Positions 1 through 9,066 of a stretch of 64,000 bases of DNA are shown here, in pieces. Each line of letters begins with the position of its first letter. Position 1 is the stretch's first letter. The position numbers were made by a program, and so were the translations under genes. This DNA is from JAVZLH01 sp038883475 (GTDB lineage: Archaea; Thermoproteota; Bathyarchaeia; Bathyarchaeales; Bathycorpusculaceae), in the NCBI GenBank assembly GCA_038883475.1, contig JAVZMA010000005.1, positions 15,717-79,716 on the forward strand, read 5' to 3'. The notes beneath the pieces are model-generated. The model was given only the letters and a program-made list of their open reading frames with translations, ran no database searches and was not told the DNA's origin.

Positions 1-196
1 TTTTTCTAACTTCCATACCAATTCCCCCATTTAGAGGCACATAAGCAACATGAACTGTTAAAAAACTTTCTAGGCACCTAGTGACTTTTTAAAGGTCAAA
101 TTTAGAAGCTGAGTCAAATCAAAATTGATAGACCCCTCTAGGATTTTGCTGTAAGGCTCTTTTGAATTCGAATGGGTTGGGCTTCTGTGGCTGAGT
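1..196. other. Non-coding window edge
   Basis: I find no supportable gene here. The stretch is AT-rich and lies downstream of the acyl-CoA dehydrogenase stop codon. It contains only a short inverted repeat (CTAGG-CA-CCTAG at 70-81), which is too small to call. Confidence 0.6.
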
Positions 197-1726
197 CTAA
201 AATTTGTATTTTTTGTCCAGCCACTGCGGATACCATTTGTACTCTTCTAGAGGCGCTGCTTTTCGCAATCCATTGTATGTTGCCTTTGCAAGCGCTGTTT
301 TCCCTTTCCCATCTTTTTGAAGCTTAACTAACCCCTTTGCTTCTAGGCTGTTTAGGATTTTCTCAAGCCTTTCATCTGAGGCTTCAGCCGTTCTTTCCTT
401 CAAGTCTTCAAAGGTCATATATAGCCCTGGATTTACTTTGTAGTCTTCAGCCAGCGTTTTTAGGACACCGTCTTCGGTTGCTTCTGTTTTTGGTAAGGGT
501 TCTGTTGTTGATGTTGGAACTCCAAGTTTTTTATGTATTCGCCGCTTTGGCATTTTCAAATCTTCGCCCAGCGCTCTTAACCCGCCTCTGAAAATGACCA
601 ACTGCATTATTTGGTTTGTTCCAGCCCCTATTTGGTTCACTTTTGCATCGCGTAGGTAGCTTTCAACTGGGTAGAAGCGTGTCCAACCGTCTCCGCCCAT
701 CACCTGAACAGCGTCGCTCATTAGTCTTTCAAAAGCCTGGGAAGTGAACATTTTTGCATTTGCAGCTTCAACCATAGCCTCCTTACGCTGATCCAGCAAA
801 TGCGCGGCATAGTAGACAAGTAAACGGGACGTGTAGAGGTTAGCCATCATGTCGGCAATCTTAAACTGGTTTGTTGGAACTTCTATTGTTGGTTTTCCAA
901 ATTGGACGCGGCGTTGAGTGTAAGCCACCGCATAACGAATCGCTTCCCTCATTGGACCAAGCATGGCTGCGGAAAACACAACGCGCTCAAAGTTTAAGCC
1001 TGAAACCATAACGCGCCAGCCGTCGCCTTCTTTACCTATGAGATTTTCGGCTGGAACCCTTACGTCGTTAAAGTCTAAAACCCCGTTTGGCAAACCGTCC
1101 CATCCGCAGAGCTCGTTAATTTTTTCTACTGAAAAGCCCTTTGTTCCCTTCTCAACCAGGAAAGCGCTTAGATGCTGATATTTCGCCTTATCTTCTGGTT
1201 TTTCGCTTGTTTTTGCATAAACACAGTAAATATCCGCTAAACCAGCGTTAGTTATAAAACGTTTTTTCCCGTTCAAAACATAATAGCCGCCTTCGCGTCT
1301 GGCTGTTGTCTCAACCCCAGCGGCGTCCGAGCCGACAAAAGGCTCTGTTATGCAGACGGCGCCAAAAAGCGCGCCCTTAGCTATTTTTGGAAGCCACTTC
1401 CGTCTTTGTTCTTCACTTCCGAAAGTTAGGAGTTGCTCAACACCGCCGAACATTGTAACGCCGTAGGCTGAGGACAATGCTGAACATATTCTGCTGAGTT
1501 CTTCAGCCACAATAGCAACACCAGTTGCGCCTGCTCCAATTCCGCCGTATTCTTCGGGGATTACTGCTCCAAACCAGCCCTTGCGGGCAACTTCCTTCAA
1601 TAACTCAAGCGGGAACTTCTTTGTCCAAAAAGTTTCTTCGCCTATCGGCAGGTTTTCGTCCGCAAAAGCCTTTGCATCTCCCATTAGTTTTTTCTGTTTT
1701 TCATTCCACCATGGAAAAGTTTCCAT
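197..1726 (-). CDS. Acyl-CoA dehydrogenase, isovaleryl-CoA-dehydrogenase-like, with extra C-terminal domain
   Basis: FAD-dependent acyl-CoA dehydrogenase that oxidises the alpha-beta bond of an acyl-CoA and passes electrons to an electron-transfer flavoprotein. The FAD/substrate loop CITEPFVGSDA is near residues 125-135, and the C-terminal helical signature IGAGTNQIMQ near 366-375. The usual SCAD/MCAD catalytic Glu (YEGT) is Ala here, but a Glu sits in LNFERVVF (about residue 247), the position used by isovaleryl-CoA and long-chain dehydrogenases. This suggests an active enzyme for branched or long acyl-CoA. At 509 residues it is about 120 longer than the family. After a Pro/Thr-rich linker (about 400-420), residues 420-490 look like a small winged-helix fold (DLKERT...LEKILNSLEAKGLVKL). 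The role of that tail is unknown. The enzyme family is certain; the substrate is inferred. Confidence 0.9.
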   Translation of the reverse strand: METFPWWNEKQKKLMGDAKAFADENLPIGEETFWTKKFPLELLKEVARKGWFGAVIPEEYGGIGAGATGVAIVAEELSRICSALSSAYGVTMFGGVEQLLTFGSEEQRRKWLPKIAKGALFGAVCITEPFVGSDAAGVETTARREGGYYVLNGKKRFITNAGLADIYCVYAKTSEKPEDKAKYQHLSAFLVEKGTKGFSVEKINELCGWDGLPNGVLDFNDVRVPAENLIGKEGDGWRVMVSGLNFERVVFSAAMLGPMREAIRYAVAYTQRRVQFGKPTIEVPTNQFKIADMMANLYTSRLLVYYAAHLLDQRKEAMVEAANAKMFTSQAFERLMSDAVQVMGGDGWTRFYPVESYLRDAKVNQIGAGTNQIMQLVIFRGGLRALGEDLKMPKRRIHKKLGVPTSTTEPLPKTEATEDGVLKTLAEDYKVNPGLYMTFEDLKERTAEASDERLEKILNSLEAKGLVKLQKDGKGKTALAKATYNGLRKAAPLEEYKWYPQWLDKKYKF

Positions 1727-1785
1727 TTTAACACCTGGCCATATCGGCTTTAAAATTGACAGCGAATTTTAAACTTTCGCTAGGT

Positions 1786-2646
1786 TCAGCCTTTTCCGCT
1801 TGGAAAGTTAGCGTATTTTTCTGCCCTTTTCCTAATCTCATCCTTTTCCTTTAGAAATCTTGGTCCAGATGAGAGAATGGCTGAAGCGAAGTCTTCCTGT
1901 AGCCCTTTTTCGCTCCAACGATAATTTTTCAAAGTTTCTGGGTCAAATACAAGTTTGATTTCGCCGTCCACAACTTCAATTTTAGCCTTAGCCTGACATA
2001 ATGCGCACTCCAATAGTCCGTTTTTAACAGAGAAAAGGTTCTGATGGCATACCGGGCACATGCCAGCCTCCCCCAAATATTTCCTTTCGTCAACTGGTTT
2101 GCTGGCAGCTTGAAAGACATTGTAGCCAATCCTCTTCGCCCTCTCCATCGCTGATTCGTTCAATAAGATTTCGCCTGGACCTTGCGCATGAAAAATGGCT
2201 TGGTCAACAACTTTTACGCCGCATGTAAACATGAAAACGTTTAATGTAGCCATTGTGAACGGTTCCCAACCCTTTATGCCAGCAACTCCTATAATTGCTC
2301 CAGGTTTTACGTCGCGTGGAGTTTTCCATTGGAACATTATGTTGCGGTCTAGAAGCATTTTCACTGTTCCTGCTGGTCCCAGAAGGTATGTGGGAGCACC
2401 AACTATAATTGCGTCGCTTTCTTCAAACTTTTCTTTAAAGATATGCCAATCGTCTTGGATTTTGCAGTCTTCTTGTTTGAAAACGCAAGCCATACAGCCT
2501 TTGCATGGCTCTATTTTGAGGTCTGTGAGGCGCAGCACATCTACTTCTGCGCCGAGCCTCTGGGCTTCCATCAAGGCTTCCTTAACCAGAACCTCTGTGT
2601 TTCCCAACTTCCTGTAGCTACCAATTAAGCCGAGAACCTTCAACAA
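1786..2646 (-). CDS. Iron-sulfur flavoprotein (NADPH-dependent FMN reductase fold) with C-terminal zinc ribbon
   Basis: The flavodoxin-like N-terminus (GLIGSYRKLGNTEVLVKEA) is the FMN phosphate-binding loop of the NADPH-dependent FMN reductase family. The compact cluster motif with Cys 48, 51, 54 and 61 (CKGCMACVFKQEDC) is that of archaeal iron-sulfur flavoproteins, which carry FMN and a 4Fe-4S cluster and act as small redox carriers. Unusually, the C-terminal third has a second CxxC...CxxC unit (Cys 197, 200, 214, 217), probably a zinc ribbon or rubredoxin-like knuckle, followed by a basic and acidic tail. It lies 60 bp upstream of the acyl-CoA dehydrogenase on the same strand, so it may serve electron flow for that enzyme. 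That link is inferred from position only. Confidence 0.85.
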   Translation of the reverse strand: MLKVLGLIGSYRKLGNTEVLVKEALMEAQRLGAEVDVLRLTDLKIEPCKGCMACVFKQEDCKIQDDWHIFKEKFEESDAIIVGAPTYLLGPAGTVKMLLDRNIMFQWKTPRDVKPGAIIGVAGIKGWEPFTMATLNVFMFTCGVKVVDQAIFHAQGPGEILLNESAMERAKRIGYNVFQAASKPVDERKYLGEAGMCPVCHQNLFSVKNGLLECALCQAKAKIEVVDGEIKLVFDPETLKNYRWSEKGLQEDFASAILSSGPRFLKEKDEIRKRAEKYANFPSGKG

Positions 2647-2762
2647 ATCACCACCAATTCCTAAACGTCTATATCAATACTTTCAGCTTCTATAAAAATT
2701 CGACTAACAAAAGGCTTACAAATTATTTCCCAAAATTAGAGTGCAGAATAAGAGGTGGAAAA

Positions 2763-4001
2763 TTGAGGAAGTGTGTTGTTGTTGACGCCGTTAGAACCCC
2801 GACTGGAAAGTCTGGTTGGAATGGCATGAGGAAGGGAGGATGCTACGTAAATGTCTCTGCGCAAGTACTTCTTGCAATGGCAATTGCAGAACTTGTGAAG
2901 CGCGTTCAAAGCAAGTCTAACGCCTTTAACCCAGAAGAAATTGAAGATATAGCAGTTGGGTGCCTAAGCCAAATCGGTGAGCAAGGCGGCAACATAGGAA
3001 GACTCGCTGTTTTCGTAGCCGACCTACCCCAAGAGATTGCTGGAATGACTGTTAACAGATACTGCAACGCTGGGTTACAAGCAATAAATTCTATGGCTCA
3101 AGCCGTAATCTCCGGATGCGGTGACATAATGATAGCTGCTGGAGTCGAACACATGTCCCACTACCCAATGACATCCGACATCAGCGCAGCAGAATCCGCC
3201 GGATTCCCGGTCATGATAAGCGACAAGATATATGAAAAGAACGTTTTCATCCCCATGGGTGTCGCAGCCGATATGGTAGCAAAAAAATATAATATAACAC
3301 GGGAGGAATGCGACAAATTCGCCCTCTGGAGCCACCAAAAAGCAACAAAAGCCATAAGAGACAAGGAGTGGTACAGAAGGCGCATTGCTCCAGTACGTGT
3401 TCCTCAACCGGATGGAACAACAAAAATAATTGACGTAGACGAAACAGTTAGAACACAGTCTTTAGATGAACCAGAAACATCGTATTCAAAACTGGCATCA
3501 CTAGAGCCAAGATTCACTTCAGATGGAGTCCACACAGCCGGAAATTCATCACAAATCTCAGACGCGGCAGCCGCTGTAATGCTCATGTCCCAAGAAAAGG
3601 CAGATGATTTGGGACTGAAACCCATGGCAACAATAGAATCCATGGCAGTAGCTGGAGACGACCCCACCCTAATGCTTCTAGGTCCAATTCCAGCAATGAG
3701 AAAAGCTTTGAAAAGGGCTGGCAACTTAACAATGGATGACATGGACATTATTGAACCAAACGAAGCCTTTGCAAGCCCACCACTAGCCTTTGCAAAAGAG
3801 TTCGGATATGCCCTAGACGACCCAAGGGTTAATCCCACCGGCGGAGCTATAGCCCTAGGCCATCCAATAGGCGCAAGTGGGGTGATATACTTTACAGAAA
3901 TGGTTTATGAACTGCAGAGGAAAAGGCTTAGGTACGGAATTCAAACATTATGTGGCGGCGGTGGGGTGGGCATAGCAACTGTTGTGGAGCGAGAAGAGTA
4001 A
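2763..4001 (+). CDS. Acetyl-CoA C-acetyltransferase (thiolase)
   Basis: Thiolase of 412 residues. It condenses two acetyl-CoA to acetoacetyl-CoA or cleaves 3-ketoacyl-CoA. All three family signatures are visible: the nucleophilic Cys in NRYCNAGLQAI (Cys101), the NEAFA motif with GHPIGASG, and the second catalytic Cys in LCGGGGVG (about 397). The start is TTG, chosen because GAGGTGG lies 5-10 bases upstream and the protein begins MRKCVVVDAVRTP, as thiolases do. It is transcribed divergently from the flavoprotein/acyl-CoA dehydrogenase pair and lies upstream of a DRE-TIM enzyme. The neighbourhood suggests acyl-CoA or acetoacetate turnover. Substrate chain length cannot be read from the sequence. 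Confidence 0.93.
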   Translation: MRKCVVVDAVRTPTGKSGWNGMRKGGCYVNVSAQVLLAMAIAELVKRVQSKSNAFNPEEIEDIAVGCLSQIGEQGGNIGRLAVFVADLPQEIAGMTVNRYCNAGLQAINSMAQAVISGCGDIMIAAGVEHMSHYPMTSDISAAESAGFPVMISDKIYEKNVFIPMGVAADMVAKKYNITREECDKFALWSHQKATKAIRDKEWYRRRIAPVRVPQPDGTTKIIDVDETVRTQSLDEPETSYSKLASLEPRFTSDGVHTAGNSSQISDAAAAVMLMSQEKADDLGLKPMATIESMAVAGDDPTLMLLGPIPAMRKALKRAGNLTMDDMDIIEPNEAFASPPLAFAKEFGYALDDPRVNPTGGAIALGHPIGASGVIYFTEMVYELQRKRLRYGIQTLCGGGGVGIATVVEREE

Positions 4002-4075
4002 CATTTTGCCAAACAATTCTTTTCTTTTCACAACTTTAAATTGTCGTTCAACTTTGCGTTCGCTTAAATACTGTA

Positions 4076-4108
4076 ATTTTTATATAAATAAATCAATTTT
4101 TATATATC
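4076..4108 (+). promoter_or_regulatory. AT-rich promoter region, two TATA-like boxes
   Basis: Two TATA-like elements (TTTATATAAAT and TTTTTATATATC) lie 30-70 bases upstream of the next gene's possible starts. The spacing fits an archaeal promoter with a short leader. Confidence 0.5.
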
Positions 4109-4147
4109 AAGGACGCTATTCCTATAATTTGCTGGAATGTGCGGTTA

Positions 4148-5476
4148 ATGAGAAAAACGATATTTAAAAAGCTTGAAGCTCAAGGGTTGATAGCGAATTA
4201 CAACCGCCTAAGAAAAAATTTGCCTCCGAAACTTCCTGAAAAAGTCTTTATCTGGGATGAAACCCTGCGGGAAGGCGCTGAAAGCCCGGGCGTTTTTTTG
4301 ACTTACATAGAAAAGGTTAAGATTGCTAAGATGCTTGACGAGGTAGGTGTGTCTATGATAACAGTAGGATTTCCAGCGACATCGGAAGAAGAGAGAAACA
4401 CGGTTAGGCGCATTGCAAACGAAGGTTTTCAGCAAGCACGCTTAGCCGCCTCAGCCCGCATAGTTAAAGAAGATGTGGATGCATGTCTTGACTGCGGAAT
4501 AAGAGAAATCATAATCTTCACCCCCTTCAATGGGCTTAATCTCCAATATAGGTTGAAAATGACAAAAGAACAAGTTTTAGAAAAAACTGTCGAATGCATT
4601 GAGTACGCGAAAAAACGCGGTGCAAACGTCCACTTCGTTTTAGAAGACGCCACAAGAACGCCTCTGCCCGACATACTGCAAATTTTTGAAGCAGCAACTA
4701 AAGCAGGAGCAAACCAACTAGTAATCGCAGACACCGTAGGTTTTATAAGACCCCTATCAATGCGCTACCTCACCTTTCACATTAGAAAAGGGCTCACTGA
4801 AAAACTTAGGCGAGAACCCTCCTTAGCTGTTCACTGCCACAACGATTTCGGGTTGGCGACGGCGAACGCTTTGGCAGCCGTTGAAGAAGGAGTAAGCACA
4901 GTACACACTTGTGTTGCTGGTTACGGCGAAAGAGCAGGCGTTGCGCCGCTGGAGGAGGTTGCAGTCGCCTTAGAACTTCTATATAACGTGGACACAGGCA
5001 TCGACATAAAAAAGCTTTATAGACTTGCGCAGCTTGTTGAAAAAAGCTTTGCCATACCAGTATCGCCATACAAAGCGATAATAGGCGAAAACGTCTTCTC
5101 CCACGAAGTAGATGAGCATGTCCAAGGGACGCTGGCGCATCCATTAACATATGAACCCTTCCCGCCTAAAATGATTGAAAGAGACACAACCTTTTATTGC
5201 GGAGGACAAGCTGGCAGACAAATTGTCGAAAGCCTCTTGGAAATTGTGGGAATAAAAGCCACACCGCTTCAAGTATCTGAAATACTTAAAGGGCTTCGAA
5301 AGATGCAGGAAAGCATGGACAAGGGTGGAACACAAATGACATTTTACCAAATAAAGAAGCTTATGCGAGACTTGAGGAAGGGCTTTACGGAAGGAGATTT
5401 CTGGAGAATAGTGGAGCAGGTTACAAAACAGAAACCCAACTTTGAAAACCTTCCATTCGACATTGAAAGGCTTTAA
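4148..5476 (+). CDS. DRE-TIM metallolyase family protein (isopropylmalate/homocitrate synthase-like)
   Basis: TIM-barrel enzyme of the DRE-TIM metallolyase superfamily, which makes or breaks C-C bonds between acetyl-CoA and a 2-oxo acid, or in HMG-CoA lyase cleaves HMG-CoA. The metal-binding DETLREG lies near residues 37-43, EDATRT follows about 130 residues later, HCHNDFGLATANA supplies the two metal His, and GYGERAG matches the isopropylmalate/homocitrate synthase clade rather than the Cys loop of HMG-CoA lyase. At about 442 residues it lacks the LeuA allosteric domain but has its own C-terminal helical extension. ATG 4148 is preferred, with an in-frame GTG at 4139 as the alternative. Neighbours (thiolase, acetoacetyl-CoA synthetase, acyl-CoA dehydrogenase) suggest acyl-CoA metabolism. 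The exact reaction is not identifiable. Confidence 0.8.
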   Translation: MRKTIFKKLEAQGLIANYNRLRKNLPPKLPEKVFIWDETLREGAESPGVFLTYIEKVKIAKMLDEVGVSMITVGFPATSEEERNTVRRIANEGFQQARLAASARIVKEDVDACLDCGIREIIIFTPFNGLNLQYRLKMTKEQVLEKTVECIEYAKKRGANVHFVLEDATRTPLPDILQIFEAATKAGANQLVIADTVGFIRPLSMRYLTFHIRKGLTEKLRREPSLAVHCHNDFGLATANALAAVEEGVSTVHTCVAGYGERAGVAPLEEVAVALELLYNVDTGIDIKKLYRLAQLVEKSFAIPVSPYKAIIGENVFSHEVDEHVQGTLAHPLTYEPFPPKMIERDTTFYCGGQAGRQIVESLLEIVGIKATPLQVSEILKGLRKMQESMDKGGTQMTFYQIKKLMRDLRKGFTEGDFWRIVEQVTKQKPNFENLPFDIERL

Positions 5477-5486
5477 CTTTCCAAAT

Positions 5487-7454
5487 TCATTCTTTCTGAA
5501 GTTGACCGCGGATTTTTTCAAAAAATTCCAAGGATTCTGGATTAACAAGCGAGTCTCTGTTTAAGACTGGTCTTCCATGTATTATGTTTGTGACTGCAAC
5601 TTCAACTTTCTTCATGTTAAATGTGTAGGGAATGTCGGGCGCTTCAATGATTAATGCTGGAACATGCCTTGGAGAGGCTTTTTCTCGAAGGCTTCTCCTT
5701 ATTTTCTCCTTTAAATCCTCTGTTAGGCTGTATCCAGGCGCAATTTTGACAAAAAGGATAATGCGTTGGTCGCCTTTCCATTCCTGTCCAATTGCCAAGC
5801 TGTCAGCAACCTCTGGCAGTCTTTCAACTATGTTGTAGATTTCTGCTGTTCCAATGCGCACTCCAGAGGGCTTTAAAACAGCGTCAGACCTTCCGTGAAA
5901 GGTTATTCCGCCTGTTCTGCTGTGGATTTCTATGTAGTCGCCGTGTCTCCACACATTCTTATTTGGATAAAATCTGAAGTAGGCGTCCAAGTATTTTTCG
6001 TTATTCGGGTCATTCCAGAAGTATAGAGGCATCGATGGCGAAGGCGCCTCGCAGACAAGTTCCCCTTGTCTGTCGACGACCGGGTTGCCGCTTTCATCAT
6101 AAGCCTTTATCTTCATTCCTAAAGCTGGAGCTTGCAGTTCGCCAGCGTAAACCGGCAGCGTTGGGCTTCCAGCAGCGAAACAGCCGTTAATATCTGTGCC
6201 GCCTGAAATCGAATTGAAGTGTAAGTCTTCTTTTATTGCCTTGTAAACCCATTCAAAACCTTCAGCTGAAAGAGGCGAGCCCGTTTGGGAGATTTCCCGC
6301 AGTGATGATAGGTCGTAGAGTTTTGCTGGTTTAGCTTCAACGCTTTTAAGGTAGTTGATGTAGCTTGCGCTGCAACCAAAAATTGTTATCTTCTCTTCCT
6401 CAACCAGTTTCCACATGGTTTCCCAGTTTGGATGGTTAGGGTTACCGTCGTACAGGACTATGGTTGCTCCAACTGCTAGGGAGCTCATGAGCCAATTCCA
6501 CATCATCCAACTTGGAGAAGTTATATAGGTTATCTTATCCTCCCTTTTCAAATCCGTGTGAAGCACCAGCTCTTTCAGGTGGTTTATTAGAACTCCGCCG
6601 GCGCCTTGCACCATGCACTTTGGCTTGCCAGTTGTTCCGGAAGAAAACATGATGTATAGGGGGTGGTCTGAGGGCAACTGTTCAAACTGCGCATCAAGAC
6701 TTTTTTCAGAGGCTATAAAATCGGTGTAGAGGGCTGCTTTTGGAATGCTGCTTATATCGGGTTTTTCCTCCATGTAGGGAACAACTATAACTTTTTCCAG
6801 CGAGGGCATAGCCCTAACAATGTTTTCAACGTTAGATAGGAGACTGAAGACTTTGCCTTTGTAGGGATAAGCGTCAACCGTGAACAGCACTCGCGGCTGA
6901 ATCTGTCCTAAGCGGTCTGTCACTGCGCTTGAACCAAGTTCTGAACCGCATGAAGCCCATGTTGCGCCTACGCATGTTGTGGCAAGCATTGCAACAGTTG
7001 TTTCCATTATGTTGGGCATGTATGCGCAAACACGGTCTTTAGGCGTGACTCCTATTTCACGAAGCGCTTTCGCCAAGCCCGCAACATTCTTGTAAAGCTC
7101 CGCGTAAGTCATTTTAGCCGTTTTCTGGTTTTCCCCATGAAAGATAAGGGCTGGATGGTTATCTCTATATCTTAATAAGTTTTCTGCAAAATTTAATCTC
7201 GCGCCTACAAACCACTTTGCGCCTGGAAACTTGTTTAGGTCGTCAACAACCTTCACGTAATTTTTTGAGAAAATTATTTCGCAAAACTCCCACACTGCCG
7301 CCCAGAAATCTGGTATACGCTCAACAGACCAGTTGTAAAGTTGGAAATAGGAGTTAATTTTTAACATGTATTTCTTGTTGACAAACTCCATAAATCGTGA
7401 GATGTTCGCCCTTTTTATGCGTTCCTCAGATGGTTTCCAAAGCAGCTTTCCCAT
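5487..7454 (-). CDS. aacS: Acetoacetyl-CoA synthetase (acetoacetate--CoA ligase)
   Basis: AMP-forming acyl-CoA synthetase of 655 residues, the usual length for acetoacetyl-CoA synthetases. The N-terminus (MGKLLWKPSEERIKRANISRF) is typical of this subfamily. The phosphate loop is MFSSGTTGKPKCMVQGAGG, the hinge region is WRHGDYIEIHSRTGGITFHGRSD, and the C-terminal lid domain follows. It activates acetoacetate with ATP and CoA in the cytosol. The gene follows a radical SAM gene by 16 bases on the same strand and converges with the DRE-TIM gene. Together with the thiolase it could channel acetoacetate to acetyl-CoA. The related short-chain acyl-CoA synthetases are the alternative, but the diagnostic start and length favour acetoacetate. 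Confidence 0.88.
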   Translation of the reverse strand: MGKLLWKPSEERIKRANISRFMEFVNKKYMLKINSYFQLYNWSVERIPDFWAAVWEFCEIIFSKNYVKVVDDLNKFPGAKWFVGARLNFAENLLRYRDNHPALIFHGENQKTAKMTYAELYKNVAGLAKALREIGVTPKDRVCAYMPNIMETTVAMLATTCVGATWASCGSELGSSAVTDRLGQIQPRVLFTVDAYPYKGKVFSLLSNVENIVRAMPSLEKVIVVPYMEEKPDISSIPKAALYTDFIASEKSLDAQFEQLPSDHPLYIMFSSGTTGKPKCMVQGAGGVLINHLKELVLHTDLKREDKITYITSPSWMMWNWLMSSLAVGATIVLYDGNPNHPNWETMWKLVEEEKITIFGCSASYINYLKSVEAKPAKLYDLSSLREISQTGSPLSAEGFEWVYKAIKEDLHFNSISGGTDINGCFAAGSPTLPVYAGELQAPALGMKIKAYDESGNPVVDRQGELVCEAPSPSMPLYFWNDPNNEKYLDAYFRFYPNKNVWRHGDYIEIHSRTGGITFHGRSDAVLKPSGVRIGTAEIYNIVERLPEVADSLAIGQEWKGDQRIILFVKIAPGYSLTEDLKEKIRRSLREKASPRHVPALIIEAPDIPYTFNMKKVEVAVTNIIHGRPVLNRDSLVNPESLEFFEKIRGQLQKE

Positions 7455-7470
7455 AGGATGTTTCCCTCAA

Positions 7471-8490
7471 TCAAATGGGTTTTTCGAGCAATTCAAGTTG
7501 AGTTTCCACTTCATCCAACTCTTTTTCCGTCAGTGTTCTCGGATAATTGTATATTGGACCGCTTGGTTTTTCGTTGTAGTATGGGCGGTTGCAGTTCGGG
7601 CATCCAGACGTTAGAAAGGGCGCTCCAGAACGCACTATTTTAGCGAGCGTTTCTTTTTCAACGCCAAAATCTTTTATTGCGCCTTCCTTGTTGAAGGTCA
7701 TATTTTCGCTTCTCGCAACTCCGTTTACAATTAGGTATCTGGCAACTTGAATTCTTCTGTAACTTTGTAATTGCGGCTGAGCACGCTTCTCCAGCAACGT
7801 TCCAGAGATGGGTGTGAAAGCGAAAAGGGCGGGTAAAACTCCCATGTCAACACATTCCTGAATGGTTTCAACCATTTCTTCTTCTGTTTCGCCAAGCCCA
7901 ACAATCAAGTGCGTGCTAACTTTGCCTTTTCCAAAAATGTTAACAGCTTCCCTTAACAGTTTAAACTGGTTCTCCCACCTGTATGGACCGCCAACTTCTG
8001 CTCCCTTAATTTTGTTGAATAGCGTTTCTGTGGCAGCGTCTATGGGTATGCCGACCCTTTCAACTCCAGCTTCTGCCAGACGCCTTAAATTTTCGACGTT
8101 TAGAGGTTGACAAGAAATAGAGATTGGAATGTTTACGTGCTTTTTCGCTGCCTTAACAATGGCTAGGAGATGTGAGAAAACATTTGGGTAATTAAGCGCT
8201 TGTACACAAACACGCTTTATCGTGTCCTCAGCAACAGTCAAAGCCAATCCTTTTAAGACTTTTTCTGTTGGGAAGATGGGCCAAGAGATTCTTGAGAGCA
8301 TGTCTGCTCTGCCTTGGCTTTTTCTTGCCTGTGGGCAGAAGCTGCAGTTTGCTGTGCATTTTCCCCTTTTGTATGTCATTAGGTAGGCGGTTGTTGGCTC
8401 AGCGTCAAGCCGTCCATTTATTAGTTTCATGACGATGGCTGAGCCTAGGGAAACTCGAATTTTCGGTGGCAAATTGCTTTGCATAGTCAA
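7471..8490 (-). CDS. lipS1: Biotin-synthase-like radical SAM protein, probable archaeal lipoyl synthase subunit LipS1
   Basis: Radical SAM enzyme of 339 residues. The SAM 4Fe-4S motif is CTANCSFC (Cys 45, 49, 52). The barrel resembles biotin synthase (HLIVGLGETEEEMVE). Near the C-terminus GCPNCNRPYYNE (Cys 297 and 300) could bind an auxiliary cluster that donates sulfur. Two-component lipoyl synthases LipS1/LipS2 of archaea are biotin-synthase-like radical SAM proteins of this size, and a second such protein lies about 600 bases away on the other strand. The LipS assignment is inference from family resemblance and pairing; another sulfur-inserting radical SAM role is possible. It ends 16 bases before aacS and is likely cotranscribed with it. 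Confidence 0.6.
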   Translation of the reverse strand: MTMQSNLPPKIRVSLGSAIVMKLINGRLDAEPTTAYLMTYKRGKCTANCSFCPQARKSQGRADMLSRISWPIFPTEKVLKGLALTVAEDTIKRVCVQALNYPNVFSHLLAIVKAAKKHVNIPISISCQPLNVENLRRLAEAGVERVGIPIDAATETLFNKIKGAEVGGPYRWENQFKLLREAVNIFGKGKVSTHLIVGLGETEEEMVETIQECVDMGVLPALFAFTPISGTLLEKRAQPQLQSYRRIQVARYLIVNGVARSENMTFNKEGAIKDFGVEKETLAKIVRSGAPFLTSGCPNCNRPYYNEKPSGPIYNYPRTLTEKELDEVETQLELLEKPI

Positions 8491-8634
8491 CTTTGCACGC
8501 TCTTTAGCCGTTTAGATTTAGGCTTAGTTGGGCTTAATATTTGTTGCAACAAAATTTTTGGTTTTCCACTAAAGATTTTGAATTCACAAGTATTTTATCA
8601 CTGCAAGCCGAAACCAGTTTAAAGGCGTGGTTGG

Positions 8635-8976
8635 ATGCGAAGGTCGAAACTTGAGGTTTACGAGGCTATTCTTGAAGCCCTAGTTAAGGAACCATCCACT
8701 ATTGACGGCGTGGCTTACGAAATTGACATTGACTGCACGGCTTTGGAACGCTACATAGACTTTCTAATAAGAAACGGGCTTGTTGAAGAGAGAATAATAA
8801 ATGAGAAAACATTGTATGCAGTCACAGACAGAGGCGTTGCAGTTTTCAAAGCCCTAAACTTTCAGAAATACTTGGAGAAAGTTGCAAAATCAATTAGGAT
8901 AATGGACGAGGCTTCACAGGTTATTCCAACCCTTTCAAAACGCATTGACGAGCAAGAAAAGAAAAACGAAAGTTAA
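8635..8976 (+). CDS. Small winged-helix protein
   Basis: 113 residues. Residues 1-75 read as a winged helix-turn-helix (KLEVYEAILEALV, ALERYIDFLIRNGLVEE, then the wing TLYAVTDRGVAVFKAL), followed by an amphipathic helix that may dimerise. It is probably a DNA-binding regulator of the type common in Bathyarchaeia and Thaumarchaea. The gene lies between two radical SAM genes, divergent from the first and 90 bases upstream of the second in the same direction, so it could regulate either. The start ATG is the first in frame. Ligand and target are unknown. Confidence 0.75.
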   Translation: MRRSKLEVYEAILEALVKEPSTIDGVAYEIDIDCTALERYIDFLIRNGLVEERIINEKTLYAVTDRGVAVFKALNFQKYLEKVAKSIRIMDEASQVIPTLSKRIDEQEKKNES

Positions 8977-9066
8977 CTTATCTGGTTGTTCCTTTTTCCC
9001 TTTGCTTTGGGCTTCCGCTAAAAAGAAAACTATTAAATGAGCTAGGCGCATTTTCAAAGGAGGAAA

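Noticed and set aside
70..81. CTAGG-CA-CCTAG inverted repeat
   Set aside because: Too short and not near a start codon; expected by chance in this window length.
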